A stretch of DNA of 64,000 bases. It comes from Nymphaea colorata (taxonomy: Eukaryota > Streptophyta > Magnoliopsida > Nymphaeales > Nymphaeaceae). A program made the position numbers and the translations under genes. The DNA lies in the NCBI RefSeq assembly GCF_008831285.2, contig NC_045141.1, positions 2,978,001 through 3,042,000 of the forward strand, in the 5' to 3' direction. Of the stretch, positions 13,698 through 27,519 are shown piece by piece (the first letter of the stretch is position 1; the number at the start of each line of letters is the position of its first letter). The notes under the pieces were generated by a model that had not been told where the DNA came from, did no database searches, and saw only the letters and a list, made by a program, of their open reading frames with translations.

Positions 13698-13943
13698 TGC
13701 TTTTTCCTTCTTTTTGTTCTTCCTTCCTTTTTCCTTGCTGGTCCAAGTCTAAATCCTTTGAAATACTCTTAGAAAACGTTGAAAAATGTGCCCAAAGAGG
13801 GGAATCTAAGTTATCAAAAATAAGGAAAAGAAACATAGTAAAATGAGAGGGGATAATTCACCATGGAAAATTTGTCAAAAGAGGGGAATGAAGGGTTGGA
13901 CGCACCACCCCTATTTATAATAACTTTAGCTAGATTTTAGTGA
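13070..13943. repeat. 0.4-kb tandem duplication with TA/GA microsatellite
   Basis: Unit 1 (13070-13480) and unit 2 (13481-13943) are nearly the same sequence, both starting GACAAGCAAATC and running to the CTATTTATAATAAC phrase. They differ mainly in a compound microsatellite: about 9 TA plus 7 GA repeats in unit 1 (13214-13244), about 28 TA plus 18 GA in unit 2 (13602-13694). Long reading frames across unit 2 are simple-repeat artefacts. Confidence 0.92.
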
Positions 13944-16050
13944 AATTTAGCCAATTCAAAAAACCTAAACACATGGATTGCTGAGGTGTTAGGAGATCCA
14001 TAGTGGAGATTTGCCCAAAAACTGATCAAGGGCCCACATTTTACCAAATAATATTGATTTTTTAGGTAATTACCAAGAAAACAGGAGTTGGGGGCCAACA
14101 CCCCTAGGTTTTGATCTTTTAAAATGATGAAAAACCCTAGCCAGCCCTAAGATGGATGGCCAGGATCGATCTGGTTCAAAATGGATCAGTTCAAGACTTT
14201 GGGGTAGGTTGGAAGCAGTTTCAAACCAGGTTTAGGCCAACTAGATTCAGTTTTAGGTCAAACTGAGCTGATTGATTCCAGGCTGGGCTCAAGGGGGGTT
14301 TAGGCTCTACATGAGCCATACAATGCTCAGTTTTGATGCAAGAAATATTTAAGTTAGGTATATGTGGTTCCTATTTTAGGAAAATGTGAAAATAATGCAC
14401 ATTTAGCCAAAAAATAGTTTTGCCCCTAGCACAAAAACAAGGTTTTGCGAGTCAAGGAGGTCATCAATCCATGTAGGATGACAGACAATGTAAAAATATG
14501 TGCTCATGTGAAATTTTGTAGAAAGGTGCATTTATTTGCCCTTAAAAAATCAAAATTTTCAAAATTGACAAAGTTGTAAAATGGAAATGTGAAGGGCAAA
14601 ATGAAAAATAGTGATTTTGGCATTGTCTGTGAGAAATAGACACACTGATACTCTTTTCAATTGACACTGAATCCATAATTGTACTCAGATTGAAAATCAA
14701 AATCCCTGATTGATTATAAATTAGCTCTGAAGCCACAAGTGGTAATGTCTGGATTCCGACAAGATAGTGCACTTGATGACAATGATGAATTGTATGAACC
14801 AAGGGTGCTCTATCTGAACCAAAGCTGATAATACCCTGTTGAGATGTTTCTTATCACATCGATGCGAAGAAATCCCCAATATGAATTTCAGACTGTGAAA
14901 ATTTCAACTCAGAAGTTTGAGTTAACACTGGGAGCTGTAAACATTGGTTGAAATGAGTGGAAGTAGAAAATGAGCAAGATTCTAGATGAATTAATCTAAA
15001 CTGAGTTTTGACACTAAAGAACATGTTGTCATCTTGCCACAAGCTACCTAATCCCAGTTTGAGATAAATTAAGTAACTTTGATGTTAGGACAACTATCTA
15101 GAGCTCAAATTAGGAGTTCGTGGAAAATAAGTTGGAAAATACTCTCCTAGCATTGATAAAACTTAACATGAGCTCCTAGGGTGCTGACAAGGTGTCATTG
15201 CTCAAAATTATTTGAATCATTGAGCCACTCATTTCAATTGAAATGAAATGAAATGAGAGGTTTATGATGGCAAATTGGCCCTAGAAAGTGGGGATTTCAT
15301 TTGCCTATTAACACTGAAAAAGGTTTGAAAGTAAAGTTGGTGAGATCAGTGAACGATTTGGTGTGAAGAAATTGTTGAAAAACAATAACAATGAGCCATT
15401 TTATGTTAAATTCAACCAATTGTGGGCTGAAAAATGGTTTGTAGAAGTTCATGATAATTTACGGATGTGAGAATTTTCATAATTGAAATGATATAACATA
15501 ATTGTTTGGGCTTTTAGAGCTATTTCGTGAAAATTAGATCAAATTTTGGTAAAACGAAGGTAATCAGAGGCAAAATGGTGGTTTTTTCGACTAGTGGTAT
15601 GGCAAGGCCTGCCAATGTGGCCGTGCCCTGGCTGCGGAACATAGCCGGCCATGGCCATGTGTCAGCTGACTAGGTCGTATCATGCACTGGCTGACCACAA
15701 CCAATCACGACCGGCCATCCTATCCTGTAAGCACGGCCTGGGCCAGGAAGGCCAACATAGGCATTTTACCTAGCCAACCTATAGTTGGTTGGGTTTAATG
15801 GGTCAAAAATGATCCTTGACTTTGTCAATCTATTTTTATAATGTTGTAAAATGACAAAAATACCCTTTTCTTGAAAGTAATTATCTATTTTGAACATCAA
15901 GTGCCCAAAATATGATAGAACAATTATTTGTTTGTTAGGTCATTACGCCCAATTATTTTAGCACCAGAAATAAAAAAAAATGCCCCTACAAGGTAATTAT
16001 TAATATTCTAGTTCATGATGACCTATTACATAGGCTGGGAGGGCAATGTC
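13944..16050. other. Repeat-derived non-coding DNA
   Basis: Loosely resembles the 2.2-kb repeat at 22754-24948 in its middle part (a shared phrase near 14360-14430 and 23360-23430). 15320-15400 matches 27530-27590 in inverted orientation. 15610-15770 is a GC-rich patch built of short GGCC/GGCCATGG-like words. No coding potential recognised. Confidence 0.45.
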
Positions 16051-17290
16051 GGGCAAACTCTCTCTCGGCCCTCATTTTTTCTTTCTCTCTCATCTCTTCT
16101 TTTGGGAGAATGCTCTCTTAGGTAGGTTCTTTGCTTTTTCAGTTTCTTCTCAATTTTCCTTTTTTTTTTCCATCATGGCTTTAGTTTCTCTTTATTTTCA
16201 TCACGCTTAGAATATGCTAGAATCTAATTTCTTTGTCAATTAGTACTAAAAGGTGATAAGATATGCCTCTCTCTCCCTCACTGACTTAGGTTCTCTTTTA
16301 GTATACTTAAATGAAACATAAGAGTGATTAATCCCCTTCATTGTGGTACTAATCTTGATTCAAGGGAATAAAATAGTTATTTCTTAAAATTTCAAATAAG
16401 CATATCAATTTGCTTTAATTTTCTTGCTAATTAGGAGTAATGTTCATTTCTTCCTTATACTTAGGTTCTCCTTAATTAATTTACTTAAGTATGAATTAAG
16501 AATGATTAATCCCTTAATCATGGTACTTATCTTGTTTTAAAGAAACAAAATAATTATTTCTTAAAATTTCAAAGAGTACACTGTTTTCTTTAATTTTCAT
16601 GTCAATTTAGGGTTAGATTTGCCCTTCTTCCCTTCATCTCTTTCTCTCTCTATCTTCTCTACTTTCTCTCTTTATCTCAAGTCTTCTTTCTCTTCTTCTA
16701 TTTTATTTCTTTCCCTCTTCATCTTTTTTTCTAGTTTTATTTTTTTCTCTCTATCATTCTCTAAGTTTTTTTATTCTCTCCTTCTCCCTCTCTATCTCTT
16801 TCACTACTTTTCTATCATTCGGTTTTCTCTATTTTCTTTTTCTTTTCTCCCTTTCTCCATCTCCCTCTATTTTTCCTATTTATCTTTACCTTTCTTTCTC
16901 TTTCTCTTCTTCCTCTCTCTCTCTCCCTCTCCGTTTCTTTCTCTCGCTCTCTCTCTCTCTCTCTTTATTTCTCTTCATTTTTGTCTCTTTCTCCACTCCT
17001 ATCTCTTTCTTTGTTTCTCTTCTTTTCTCTGTCTTTCTCTTTCCTCATCTGTCTTTCTTTTTATTTCTCTTCTTTTCTCTTTCTCTTTCTCCATCTCTAT
17101 TTCTTTCGTGGTTTCTCTTCTTTCTCTTTCTCTCTCTTTCCTCTATCTATCTTTCATTTTATTTCTTTTCTTGTCTTACTCTCTTTCTCCATCTTTATCA
17201 CTTTCTTTGTTCTCTTCTTTTCTCTATCTCTCTCTTTCCTTTATCTCTCTCTCTTTCTCTCTCTTTCTTTATTTCTCACCCTCAAAGATA
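16051..17290 (+). repeat. Pyrimidine-rich tract with tandem repeats
   Basis: From 16620 to 17280 the plus strand is almost entirely C and T (CTCTTT-type words), giving spurious frames rich in Ser, Phe and Leu. Just upstream, 16220-16610 holds two imperfect tandem units of about 180-195 bp, each with ACTTAGGTTCTC, a GATTAATCCC phrase and a TTTCTTAAAATTTCAAA phrase. Such a strand bias can support triplex DNA; no gene is present. Confidence 0.85.
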
Positions 17291-20032
17291 TCAGTTGTTT
17301 TTTCTCATTTAGCCTACGAATATGCATCCGATTTAGCTTGTATTTAATCTTTTACCCATGCACTTTGTTTTGATCTACGTTTGTTTTAACTTGTCTGTGC
17401 ATTTCATTTAGTTTATTAGTCCTCAATTCACACTTTTGTGTTTGATTTAGTTTACTCTTAATTAATGTCTTTCATTTGTAATCTTTGATTCATGCATTTC
17501 ATCTAGTTTATTTTCATCATTGTTTTTCTAGTTGGACACATATTCACACATTGAACTTAATTGAGACCCAAGGATAATTAATCCAATAACTCTGACCTTA
17601 ATCTTAGTTTGAGAGTAAGTAATTACACTTGAAATGTTTAAATAAGTTCACCTAGGCATGCATTCGTTTCAAAATTAAATACATCTACATCACTACAAAA
17701 CAATTCACTGCTAATAAGAATCTAAACAAGTTCAATTTAGTACTATACTTTAAGTAATAATTTGGGTACAGGAAACAATTTAGACTTGGATTAAATTCCA
17801 ATTAGGCACACTGATTTCTAAATTTTCATTATGCTTTCAAAAGGAAACTTCAAAACGCACAAGTATTTCAAAACAAATTTTCTAAAAAACATTGAGATGC
17901 ATGCATCACGTAGCTTAGGGTAAGTCATTGCATGACCTATGATGACAATGAGTACAATCTAGTTTCATCATAAATCCTTAGTTCTGAGACCAAATCAGAT
18001 TTTAACAAATCATTACTTCCAAAATTTAGGGCACATATGCTTCAGTTGTGCATTAGGATCAAGATGAGATATAGGCACTTAGATAAATGGAAGGGTAGAC
18101 ATTTAGTCATTCATTTGATTACCCCTAGTAAAGGCGCTAAAAATGGTCAAACATCATATCGATGGGTTGGGTCCCATCTTATTGGAAATCCCATGCAAAC
18201 AAACAGAGGCAAATCAAATATCAAATGATTAACATGTGGAAATTGTCGTACTCATGTTGTACGAGATAGTGGTGGATATGCTCTTGGAAACCCTTGAGGA
18301 TCATAGTTAAGGCATGTTCTTCTAGCATCAGAGTGCAAAGTTTAGGCTCAATGTCTGCCATCTCTAGATATATTCTTTAGCCATATCTCCTGATTCTTGG
18401 TAGAGATTAATTAGGATGTTGATGGTCAGCACTACAAAAAGATTAGGTTCATACTTTTTGATGAATGTGTTGACTACCTCATCCAAATTCAGCATTTGGG
18501 TGGGGTCAATGGTCCCTAAGTACCACTATGTTCCTGCCTACATGTAAAATTTTTCAAACTTACATGTAGACAGTAATAAATTGAACTTGTTTACCTGTAC
18601 TCGCCTCTATTCTTTGAGTAGGATTCTGAGAGACCTAACACTGACCTGTGATGTCTGACTGCTTCCAGCACCTTTACTATAGGTAATCATACCAAAGGCT
18701 AGACTAAATGTTCCAACTTTTAAATCTAAATGTCCTTCAAAACCAAACAAAGCAACTTTGCCCTAACTTTGAAATCATTCATGTTTTAAAATTTAAGACA
18801 TGGAGGCTGGTCTCTACTAGGAATGGGGTGTATGATGTAGATGTATTATGAGAAAGCTGGACATGAATCCAAGACTTTTAATCATAATCCAAGAGATTTT
18901 ATATGATTTTAGTTCTAAATTGAAATTTGAGATGTTATAAAAATCCAAAATGTCATATCATGTTATTGGACTCATGATACAAAACCCAAGGTCAAAAGTC
19001 CAGTAAATTTGATCTTATATTTGATCTTATAAAATCCAAAAATTGAGAGAATAGATCCAAATATGGTGATCACATGGTTTAAAATATTGTATTTGAGTTA
19101 GATTATGTGGAAATCGGCCAAAGGTTTATAATTCAAAGCTCATTGTGTAAAATCTGGCCCAAAATCCAAGACCTAAGATTCAAGATCCAAAATCTAGGGT
19201 TTGAAATCCAAAAATTCGAAATCCATAATTTGACATCCATGATATCAGATTTATGATTGAAGACTCATTATGTGAAATCTAATCCTGAAATTGAAAATCT
19301 AAAGTCAAAATTTTAGAATCTAAGATTTGAGTGTAGTGAGAAACTTTCATGGTGATGATCAATGACAATGAGCAAATTCTGGTAAGACAAACAACAAATG
19401 ACCAGTGATTCTTAAAATTCTTTGAGCATCATTTATTCATTCTCAAAATTGAGATCAACGTGGAAAACACAATAAAAATTCAGAAGATTGAAATTCTGTT
19501 GAAATTTATATCCTAATCTCTCTAACTTGTTTTTCCAGCCATTTGTCCCAATTAATGAAATCCATGCTTACAAACTGGTTAATCTGATCTAGGTTAAGCT
19601 TTGTTTCCCCAATTTATGGGATTTGTTTTGTGTCTAAACCAGGCCCAGAGCATGCACTCTATGCATAAAATATGTTCCTGGCATCACAAAATCCAATGGC
19701 ACAAGTAAGTTGGTGAGTTTAAGCCCAACAGGAAAGAGAGAAAGGAAAAACAATAAACTAAACCAAAATCTTTCCTCCAAAACACATTTGGAAGCTGGGA
19801 ACTGATTGGAGTAGTTGACATCAGGCAGATAATTAGAGAAAATTTCTTCAATGGAAAGACTTTCTCCTTTTCATGTGAAACTTTTTTCTTATGGAGGATG
19901 GAGAAATTGTCAGACTCAGAAGAACTCCCTTTCTCGATCTTTTCCGTTTTTCTCAAATCCGATGTTCTTACAAGAGGGAGTTTTTCTAACATAAAATTTT
20001 TCTCATTGGGAGCCTTCATGTCTAATTTTTTC
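17291..20032. other. Non-coding repeat-derived DNA
   Basis: 17530-17620 repeats the GATTAATCC-type phrase of the tandem units upstream. 18632-18705 carries the CACCTTTAC...GGTAATCA motif shared with 9.6 kb and 33.5 kb. 18870-19330 is dense in ATCCAAAA/AATCTAAG words. No protein domain was found. Confidence 0.45.
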
Positions 20033-21710
20033 TGTCACACCCCAACCTTTTGACCCTCAAATATTTTTTTTTCTTAAACATAAAACATCGAGGTGCGACG
20101 ACACAACAATTCAAAAGAAAATGAACCATGCAATTTCGAACAACGGGGCAATTCCCATTATATAATCAATTTTATTCATACAAAAATCACGTCAGTACAT
20201 ATGACCAAAATGCCACAAACCACAACTTTGATACCTAACAAAAACAAGACATCAAAGAGTCCAAGACACGACGTGCCGGCACTACAAAGGACCCAAAACC
20301 TCCCCAGTAAGAAGAGAGTGAAGCCATCTAATCAACCTGTTGCCCCTGGTCTGCCAAAACCTGAAAAAGGAAACAACTGAAGGCTTAGCCTTCATAGTAT
20401 GACAACAAGCCAAAAAAATCCCTAACCCTCTACAGTGAGGGCTCAAATGTGAGATATAAAAATTTCGAAAACAATCACTATCATGTCGTAATGGGGCATA
20501 CTTTTCCCTGACTTGCCATGAGAGCCTCTCACATATACCACGACATGTAAAGGTCACTTGATGGCCACCATAGCACATGCACAAATCACATGCAACTCAT
20601 GCATAAACCTATCATTCTCATTCACTTCATTCACACAACAATATGTAAAGGCCACCTAATGGCCAAACTCCATAATCGCATTAACTTCATGCATATTCAC
20701 TACATTCACATACACTTCATTCATATTCACAATCACATTCTTCTCATTTACTTTAACTACGAAACAATTCCCTATCATGTTGTAGTAGGGGGCACAGTCA
20801 CATAACTTGTCAAGAAGCCCCTCACATATACCACAACATGCAAAGGTCACACAAAGGCCACAATATCACATTCAATAGTCACACGTAATTCAGGCATATT
20901 GCATCATTTATTTCACTTCTTTCACATTCTTTCATTTATATTAACTTTAGTGAATTGATAGTTCATATGGGTGCAAACACAGACATGTGCACACCGTGGG
21001 CAGCCTACAGCTGAGAGACAACCCCCGTGGTGGCCCATAACAGTATAGATCCATTCCCGCTGTAGCGGTAGTACACTCATCCATGGGTGTGTGAATTCCA
21101 ATGAGAGATACTCAGCCTTTCCTAGGACACCCAGGTTCGGAAGGCAGGAGCCCAACGCTCTAAGCACATCACACAAATGTACCCTGGGGCCTTGCACCAC
21201 CTGCGCTTTGAATAGACGAGAGCAGTGGAGAAGGCGGGACAACTCCCAAACACATAGCCACATCCCATTGGTCTCTCATCTCTTATTCTTTCATTATTAT
21301 CATTATAATGCACATTAACAAAAAGACTGGCTAGCTCATGAGGTTGGTTCACTTCACGAGTGCATCCACACCTTCAATTGCCTCCACATGAGGGCCACAC
21401 ATAACATTAACAGTCTTAGCTAGCCATCACAACAATATGGGTATGTCTACCATCTAATATCATTCAATTGCATCATTGCCCACGGCAATACATATGCAAC
21501 AAATTACCACATTCACATTCATAAAAATTCACATCTTATCAAACATATCAATCACATATTTCAAAACTTAGCCAAATCCCAAAGAGTAGTCTCGATCCGT
21601 GATGGCTCGTAGTTGTCATATGCAATTATCATTCTATGATGCTCTCTAATGCACAATCAGGTCGAGGAGACACTCGACTCGATACCCCACCTCATCTATC
21701 CTAAGCAGAT
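20033..21710 (-). repeat. Fragment of a gypsy-type LTR, inverted copy of 37.4-38.76 kb
   Basis: On the minus strand this is the 3' part of the same LTR family as the solo LTR at 35391-38757. It begins TGTCACACCCCAACC on the plus strand, the reverse complement of the terminus GGTTGGGGTGTGACA type. Corresponding segments follow in order (for example 20990-21070 with 38030-38110, and 21590-21700 with 37390-37520). It stops matching near 21710, so the 5' half of the LTR is missing. 20640-20880 is a local duplication of the segment at 20460-20580. Reading frames in it are shadows of the repeat. Confidence 0.8.
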
Positions 21711-22753
21711 TCAAGATCCAGTCTAATACTTAGGATCCAAATCCAATACTTGAGATCCCAATCCAAGTAGGTGTTCTTGGGTAAATGTCATGGTTTAGAT
21801 CAACATAAGGTTTATGATTTGAAACCAATATTTAGAATTCAGATCGAAGATCCAAATGAGCTAGGGGCAAGTCGGTCAAAATGACTTGGTTTAGTCTTAC
21901 CTAATACTAGATTTGAACCTACTTGGGATGGGTTTGATTATAATAAATGTGTTTGGTCTTAGTCAAACCATGTGATATAAGATATATATTTCATTCATTT
22001 CATATGAATGAATGTTTGAAGATTTTTTACTAGACCTAGACTATGCGCTATGGGATTAGGTTTATAAGTAGTAGGATCTAAGACCAGTCTAATCTAGGTC
22101 TTAGAGAGTTGAATTAGATTCGACTCCATGCTTATATGGCCTAAGGTTTTTGAAATCAATTTAAAGAAAAAACTATGATTTGAAATGGTTCATGCATGAG
22201 GATCAATCTAGATCCTTGTTTTCACATACCTGGGCTGATGCACATAGGGTTATGCTGCTATGCTAACCCAGCCTAGTTTCAAACAAAGGGTGCATGTGGG
22301 TGCAAGGTGGTTTACTCATATTAAAATAGAGGTGAAATACATGACTAAAAAAAGCATGAAAGAAAACTATATTCTATATGCTTGACTTAAGTAAAAACTA
22401 AATAAATAAAACCGTGAAATTAAAAGGAGACAAGGAAGAGAGTGGCATACCTGACCTGTATGACTACCGTAAAGATATTTTCAAAAATCTAATCTAAGAA
22501 ATAAACATGCTAAATTAAGAGAAATCTAAGACCTAAGCAAGAAATAAACTAAATTAAACATGCTAGAAGAAAAAAGGAAACTAAACTAAACATACTAAAA
22601 GCAAAAAGAAAACTAAACTAAACATGCATAAAGAAAAGCAATAAATTGGAAATAAAAAAGAAATAAAAGGCAAAAGAAATTACCTAAAGCTAGCACCCAA
22701 GCTGAGACTGCTCCCACAACCCATACACTGAGTCTAGTTGGATCTAGGTTGAG
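21711..22753. other. Non-coding DNA
   Basis: AT-rich sequence with ATCCAAATCC words and, at 22500-22680, A-rich repeats of a short AAACTAAACATGC phrase. No coding or terminal-repeat structure seen. Confidence 0.45.
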
Positions 22754-24948
22754 TGCTCAACAAAGAATTCCACACTTTTCAAGTGCTTACTTGCTAATTG
22801 ACATTAAGCATGGAGTGAGAAAATCACGATGCATTTTTGAGATATAATGTGCATTAAGCTCATATGTGGATCCTAGATCTACGTTTGATGCTAAGACCTA
22901 AACCCTGGTCTAGATCCAAAGAAGATTTTAGAAGATGGATTAAGATATGGTATTGGGATTTGGATTATGATTTGATATCCAAGATGTGGAATAGGAATAA
23001 TGGATCTGAATCTATAAAAATAGATCAGATCTAAGACTTGGAAATGATATCCATATGTAGAAATAGGACATGAATATGTACTTTGAATCATAAATATCAA
23101 ATGGAGATCTGAAAATAGCATAGACTTGGACCTGGCTCGAGTTGGACTAGGTGGGTTCAAGCTGCATGATGTGGTGGACTGGACCTGGGCTAGGTTTGGT
23201 TTTGAAAAATTGGGTTCAGACCTAGGTTGGGTGTAGGTTCACTGGGTTCAACCTAGGTGTTGTTTCTTAAAAAATCTAGTTTTATGAGAAATTAGGGTAG
23301 GTTGCGCCTGTGTTCAGGCCTACTAGATCCCTGAAATGTAATTGAAAAGATAACAGAAGTTCAAGTGGCTCCTATTTTTCGAAAAATATATGTACGATGA
23401 CAATTGACCGAAATACCCTAATGTGTGATTTTGGGTATAAAATGGTTTAAATAAGTGGAATGTCTTGAACTAAAGTTTTAGAATCTAAGAAAATCATAAC
23501 ACGAGTTTGTTTATGAAGAAGAATACTGCCCAAAAAAGAAATAGCTGTTTTGCCCTTGTGTGTATTTCCAGAGTTTCAGACGGATTTTCTCTATTTCACT
23601 GAATCAACCTATGGCTAGTCTCATAATTAGGCTTTGGTTAAAATCTTGCTAAACATTTTATCTCTGATTGCTCTAACAATAAAAAACAAATTCTACCAAG
23701 TCGTATGAGACAAATTTATAAAGTGAAATCGCATAAAGCAATAGAAATCCAATTTTTATTGGAATTTTTACTAATGGAGCCGGGGATGCTTGAAAAAGCT
23801 ACTTATCTATAAGATCATGCTGAAAGATTAAAAAAAAATTGATTTGATTTTGTAAAATTGAGCTCCATAGCTGTTTACAAAGTTTTGTAAGTACTAAGAA
23901 TGAGCTCCATGGCCTTCAAAACTAAATTGAAGTCAAACCAAAAGGAATGGACTCAAATTGAACTTAAGGAATATTGATTTAGACATGCTAAACACAATCC
24001 CCACTCAGTTTCAGCTCACTCTATTGAGTTAGCTCAAATTTGGTTCAACCCTTGAAATAGGAGAGAGAAAGCACTCATAACTGAATTGAACACAAACCAG
24101 GATGAATGAACTCAAACTGAACTAAAAGAAGCTTGATTTATACATGATAAATATAGGTTGTATCTCACTCTCTTGGGCTGAGCCCAAATTCAGCACAATC
24201 CCCTGAAAACAAAAAAGCGAAATCATTCAAAACTAAATTGAACTCAAACTGAATAAAATAAAGCTTGATTTATACATGATAAACATGATCCTAGTTTGGT
24301 TTTAGCTCACTCTTCTAGGTTGAGCTCAAATTTAGGCCAAAACCCTAAAAACGGAGGAGAGAAAGCACTCAAAACTGAATTGAACTCAAATCGGAATTGA
24401 ATGAACTCAAACCGAACTAAAAGAAGCTTGATTTATACATGATAAACATGATCCTAGTTTGGTTTTAGCTTACTCTTCTAGGTTAAGCTAAAATTCAACT
24501 ACAAGTTAGTATATGACTGAAAGTTGGGATGAGTGACTCTAAATAAGTGAAAGAAAACTTTCTTTTCATTAAAGTGAACTTGTTTCGACTTGGTTGAGCT
24601 AAAGTTCATAATTTTGAGTTTCAATGAGGTAATTTGAGCTATAGGAGAGGATAACCCTGGTGACTCCTGGGGTCATGTAAAGTTGAAAAATGACCTAATT
24701 ATTCAAATGTGTGGTAATTATAAAAAATTTGATGAGAAATTCCTACTTTTCAGGTTGAGATGCTAGGATGGAGGGGCAAAATGATTATTTTCAACTTGAA
24801 CAACTAGGTGGTCTGACTATAGGTGTTGAATGCTTGTTTGGCTCAGAAATTGACATTTGTTCTTGAACTTTAGTCTAAATATTAATTTAGAATGCTCATG
24901 GTGAAGGGTAAAATGTTCATTTGTAAGTGAAAATTTTGGGTTTTCACA
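22754..24948 (+). repeat. 2.2-kb direct repeat, copy 1 (candidate 5' LTR)
   Basis: Aligns along its length with 39478-41767: start TGCTCAACAAAGAATT, a middle part with GGGTTCAACCTAGGTGTTG, then a tandem array, then TTGTTTGGCTCAGAAAT near the end. The array (23917-24500) has four units of about 140-160 bp, each running from an AACT(A/G)AATTGAA phrase through a TACATGATAAA phrase to AGAGAAAGCACTCA or similar. Copy 2 has three such units. Confidence 0.7.
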
Positions 24949-27515
24949 TATGCCCCTCTTTGGTAATGAGATTGAAACCATGCTTAGCAGCAAATACCAA
25001 ACAATCATCCTGAAAATGATAAAATTTTTGAAATTGACTTTTGATAAGGAAAATCCATTTTTGAAATATATATAAAAAATTTTCCAAGTGTGAATACTAG
25101 TGTGATGCTTGTGAAAATGCTTGAAAGTTATTGTAAGATCCCTACATTGGAACACTTGTATGCTTGTGTACATTATGGCACAAAAATCTCAAATAAAATA
25201 TGCATGCTTGTGAAAATGCTTTTACAATTCATGCAGTGAAACACACATGCTCGTATACTTGTTTGAGCACGACGTGCAAAAAATTCACGTAAATATGAGT
25301 GCTTGTGAAATACTTGTGGACTTTTAAAATGCTTGTAAAATTTTGATAAATTTTCTTTGCTCATTTCTCTTGTATCTTGTAAGGACTTGTATGGTTTCAT
25401 TTTCTGCAAGGGCAGATTCTTTTAGCCAACGTTGTGAGATTTGTTTGAGATTGTTCTTCCATTTGCACATGATCACCAAGGAAGACTCGCTCTCTATGTT
25501 GTAGGGTTTCTTAGTGCATGTTCTGTCACTATCCTGACTTCCTTTTAATTACAAGCTTATGTTTTTATTTATGAGTGAATTGTTGATCTGAGCAACCTTG
25601 GTTTTCTAGTAGGCATTTTGCTTATTTTGTTCTTCAATTTGGCAATTTTTTTGCTCCTTTGTCCATGTTCTTGCTTTCTTGATATTTTCAAGCAGACCTT
25701 CACTTGTAGGAGAAATACCTCATTGTTCCACAGGCTATTGTAAGCCATTATCACTTTGATGGTCATGTGCCATCATCATGTATATGTCATGCCTATCAGG
25801 CTCTATACTGAATCATAGTAACAAGTTTTCGTTCGGTAGCTGCCAAAACAATTGGCCTTAGGGTACCAAGTATAGAGCACCCATCAAACTTAATTGCTTG
25901 AGCTAAGAAGGCTTTACAAGTCATAACTAGACCTATGTTAATGAATCATGTAACTTCGTAGGATAGACACAAAACCACTTTATGCCTACTTGATACTTTC
26001 AACTGCAGATGCAGTGGAACAACTACACTTGCCCCAAGCCCATCCCTCAATGCCCACTTTTATTTTTATTCTGCTTGGGTCAACTTAGTTTTTTGTTATT
26101 TGATTGATTCTTGATAAACTTTTGCTTTTATTAAGGGGCCAAAATTAGAGACATTTCCTAAACTTTTATACCCACTTGATAAGCTCTCTTCATGGCTTAT
26201 GATGTGGTCTTATTAAAATTTTCATCTTTGCATGATCATCAAACCATTGGGTTAAATTATCTTATCCTTGTAAAAAAATGAGTCATTAAATACTTCTAGG
26301 ATTTAATACGATAACTTGTAAGGAATATTTATCAGACTTGAAATGCTTGTGTGTACTGTAATGCAAAAAATGTGCACCAAGATGCGAAAATGTGCACCAA
26401 AGTGCAAAAATGTGTGTTGAGGTGTGTGTACTTGTGTGCACCAAAGTGTAAAAAACTTATGCAATGATATGTTCACTTGTGTGTGCTGAAGCATGAAAAT
26501 CTTATGCTGAGACATTTATTTGGGTGCACCAATGTAGGAAAACCTTATACAAGAATACAAATGTTTGAAAATTTATGCAGGCTAGTATGTTCACTTATGT
26601 GCACCAAAGCAAGAAAATCTTATGTCAAGGCACATTCACTTGGGGGCACGAATGTACAAAATATTGCACCAAATCATGTTTGCATGTGGGCATTGAAGCA
26701 CAAAAATTTTACACCAAAATACATGGACTTGTGTCCACCAAACTAGAGAAATTTATGTACTAGTATGTTCACTTGTGTGTGCTGAAGCACAAAAAATTTA
26801 TGTCGAGACACATTCACTTGGAGGCACCGAAGTGCAAAATTTTATACCAAAACATAGGAGTTTTGAAATTATGTATAAGTTGGTACGTTTACTAGTGTGC
26901 ACCAAAGTACAAAAAACTTATGTCAAGGCATGTTTACTTGAGGGTACCAAAGCATAAAATCTTATATCAATGCATGTTTTTGTAAAACTTGTATGTGCTG
27001 ATGCGTGAAAATGGTGTATTGAACCACAAAATTTTGAAAACTTGTGAAACTTGGGTGCACCGAGGTGCGAAATCATGTACAAAACTTTTGAAATGTGAAA
27101 ATTTGAGTGCACCAAGCAAGAAATTGAGAACTTGTAGGAACTTCTATGTGTATGGAAAACTTGTGTGCACTGATGTGCGAGTTTGAAAAAATGCATGGAC
27201 CTAGGTGTGAAATTGGAAATCTTATATGCACTTTATATACACCTGAAATTTTTCATTGCTAAAATCACTATTTTATCCTTCTTAATGGAGGTTTTTGTGT
27301 TGATTCTCTTAGTGAGTTTCAACTACACAGACCAAGGATCACACAAACATGAACCTCATAAATCCAAAGGTTAGGCAGTTGGACCAAGATCATTTAGCCT
27401 ACTGTTAGTAAAAAAATGACCATTTTACCACTAATCTCCCTCGTATTAACCAAATTTGATCCAATTTTGATCCCATTTTCAGTTCACATTTTTTTGAACC
27501 TAGCTCAAAATAATA
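24949..27515 (+). repeat. Gypsy leader with degenerate minisatellite
   Basis: Two repeat stretches stand out. At 25080-25420 phrases like GTGCTTGTGAAAATGCTTG recur. At 26330-27235 a phrase like CTTGTGTGCACCAAAGTGCAAAAAT recurs about every 30-80 bp with much variation. Many short frames result, none protein-like. 25420-26330 between them shows nothing recognisable. 27530-27590 matches 15330-15390 in inverted orientation. Confidence 0.7.
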
Positions 27516-27519
27516 TGTT

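Noticed and set aside
13499-13846. 115-codon frame with Tyr-Ile and Arg-Glu repeats
   Set aside because: Translation of the TA/GA microsatellite.
16619-17373. Open frames of 130 and 242 codons rich in Ser, Phe and Leu
   Set aside because: They arise from the C/T-only composition of the tract; no start context, domain or mixed amino-acid use.
26330-27235. Repeat array considered as CRISPR-like
   Set aside because: Units are degenerate and of variable spacing, with no constant repeat or unique spacers, and the context is a plant retrotransposon leader.
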